From Paraburkholderia sp. Ac-20340 (GTDB taxonomy: Bacteria > Pseudomonadota > Gammaproteobacteria > Burkholderiales > Burkholderiaceae), in the NCBI RefSeq assembly GCF_017104965.1, contig NZ_JAAGPR010000002.1, forward strand, positions 248,001 through 312,000: a DNA stretch of 64,000 nt. Direction: 5' to 3'. How positions within the stretch are numbered: position 1 is the stretch's first letter; each line of letters opens with the position of its first letter. The notes below the pieces were generated by a model. It saw nothing but the letters and a program-made list of their open reading frames with translations, searched no databases and was not told where the DNA came from. Shown piece by piece: positions 63,634 through 64,000 of the stretch. The position numbers were made by a program, and so were the translations under genes.

Positions 63634-64000
63634 TTAAGCGGTTTCCGCCGCCACTGCGCGCACATTCACCGCCTGAGCCGCGAGCGGGTTATGCGGGCGC
63701 GTCTCCAGCCAGAAACGGTAAAGCGTGTTCTTTGCGGCTTCGAGTCGATAGTCGCTGGTCGCGCGCATGTCCGACAGCGGCGCGTAGTCGTTGCCGAGCG
63801 CGATCATCGCGGCCTGCGCGGTGGCTTCGTGCCATTGCGCGCCGGCCAGCACCGCTTCGGTGAGGGTTGCGCGCTTGGGCGTGGCGGCCATGCCGCCGAA
63901 AGCGATGCGCGGTTCGCGGACCGTATCGCCATCGGCGATAAAGGAGAACGCGGCGCATACCGCCGAAATATCCGAGTCGAAGCGCTTCGACACCTTGTAG
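63634..64000 (-). CDS. xdhA: Xanthine dehydrogenase small subunit, C-terminal end (runs off right edge)
   Basis: The last 121 residues of XdhA, starting inside the frame at the window edge (YKVSKRFDSDISAVCAAF). It covers the end of the FAD-binding C-terminal domain (REPRIAFGGMAATPKRATLTEA and SDYRLEAAKNTLYRFWLE). The GTG at 63993 is an internal codon, not a start. The stop lies 37 bases before xdhB. The iron-sulfur and most of the FAD domain are outside the window. Confidence 0.94.
   Translation of the reverse strand, partial: YKVSKRFDSDISAVCAAFSFIADGDTVREPRIAFGGMAATPKRATLTEAVLAGAQWHEATAQAAMIALGNDYAPLSDMRATSDYRLEAAKNTLYRFWLETRPHNPLAAQAVNVRAVAAETA

Overview
The window looks like a chromosome segment from Burkholderia sensu lato (Burkholderia, Paraburkholderia or Caballeronia). 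The support is very high GC with G/C-ending codons, a groES-groEL operon under a CIRCE element next to rubredoxin and a ThiD-like kinase, XapX, Host_attach and entericidin genes, and a Burkholderia-style xdhABC operon. No tRNA, rRNA, insertion sequence, phage gene or CRISPR array was seen.

Layout. (1) 1-6.2 kb is core: the 5' part of an unidentified gene running off the left edge, rubredoxin, a ThiD-like kinase, a polyprenyl-phosphate-type glycosyltransferase, and groEL/groES. (2) 6.5-27.2 kb is accessory: an FkbH-like HAD protein, a GT2 glycosyltransferase, a Sfp-type phosphopantetheinyl transferase, a 3311-residue hybrid NRPS-PKS (A-PCP-KS-AT-ACP-aminotransferase-C-A-PCP), a C-TE terminating protein, an SGNH hydrolase and two related JmjC/cupin-like putative oxygenases. 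(3) 27.3-45.0 kb is an exopolysaccharide locus of the Wzx/Wzy type: six glycosyltransferases, a Wzx flippase, a Wzy polymerase, a Wzc-type tyrosine autokinase, a Wza-type export lipoprotein, a polyprenyl-phosphate sugar-phosphate transferase, a clan GH-A glycosidase and a WecA-like transferase. (4) 45.1-54.8 kb holds small envelope and stress genes, a zinc-independent MDR reductase, and a BigR-type sulfide detoxification set (persulfide dioxygenase, ArsR sensor, DUF442-SQR fusion, TauE/SafE exporter), then RarD, a second TauE and a BON protein. (5) 55.4-64 kb: a TAXI-type binding protein, an HCCA-isomerase-like protein, a LysR regulator, a Fic protein, and xdhC, xdhB and partial xdhA.

How they fit. 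The PPTase would prime three carrier domains of the assembly line. Reading the adenylation pockets by eye gives a Val-like loading code and a code commonly assigned to glycine. With one malonyl extension and an in-line aminotransferase and no ketoreductase, the predicted chain is a vicinal 3,4-diamino acyl unit joined to glycine. The terminal protein has an unusual C domain (HSxxxDG, the second His missing) and a thioesterase with Cys in place of Ser. This compact line, flanked by two putative hydroxylases and embedded beside a capsule/EPS locus, is the best candidate here for an undescribed system.

All calls come from reading the sequence. Family names are from memory of motifs; no database search was run.
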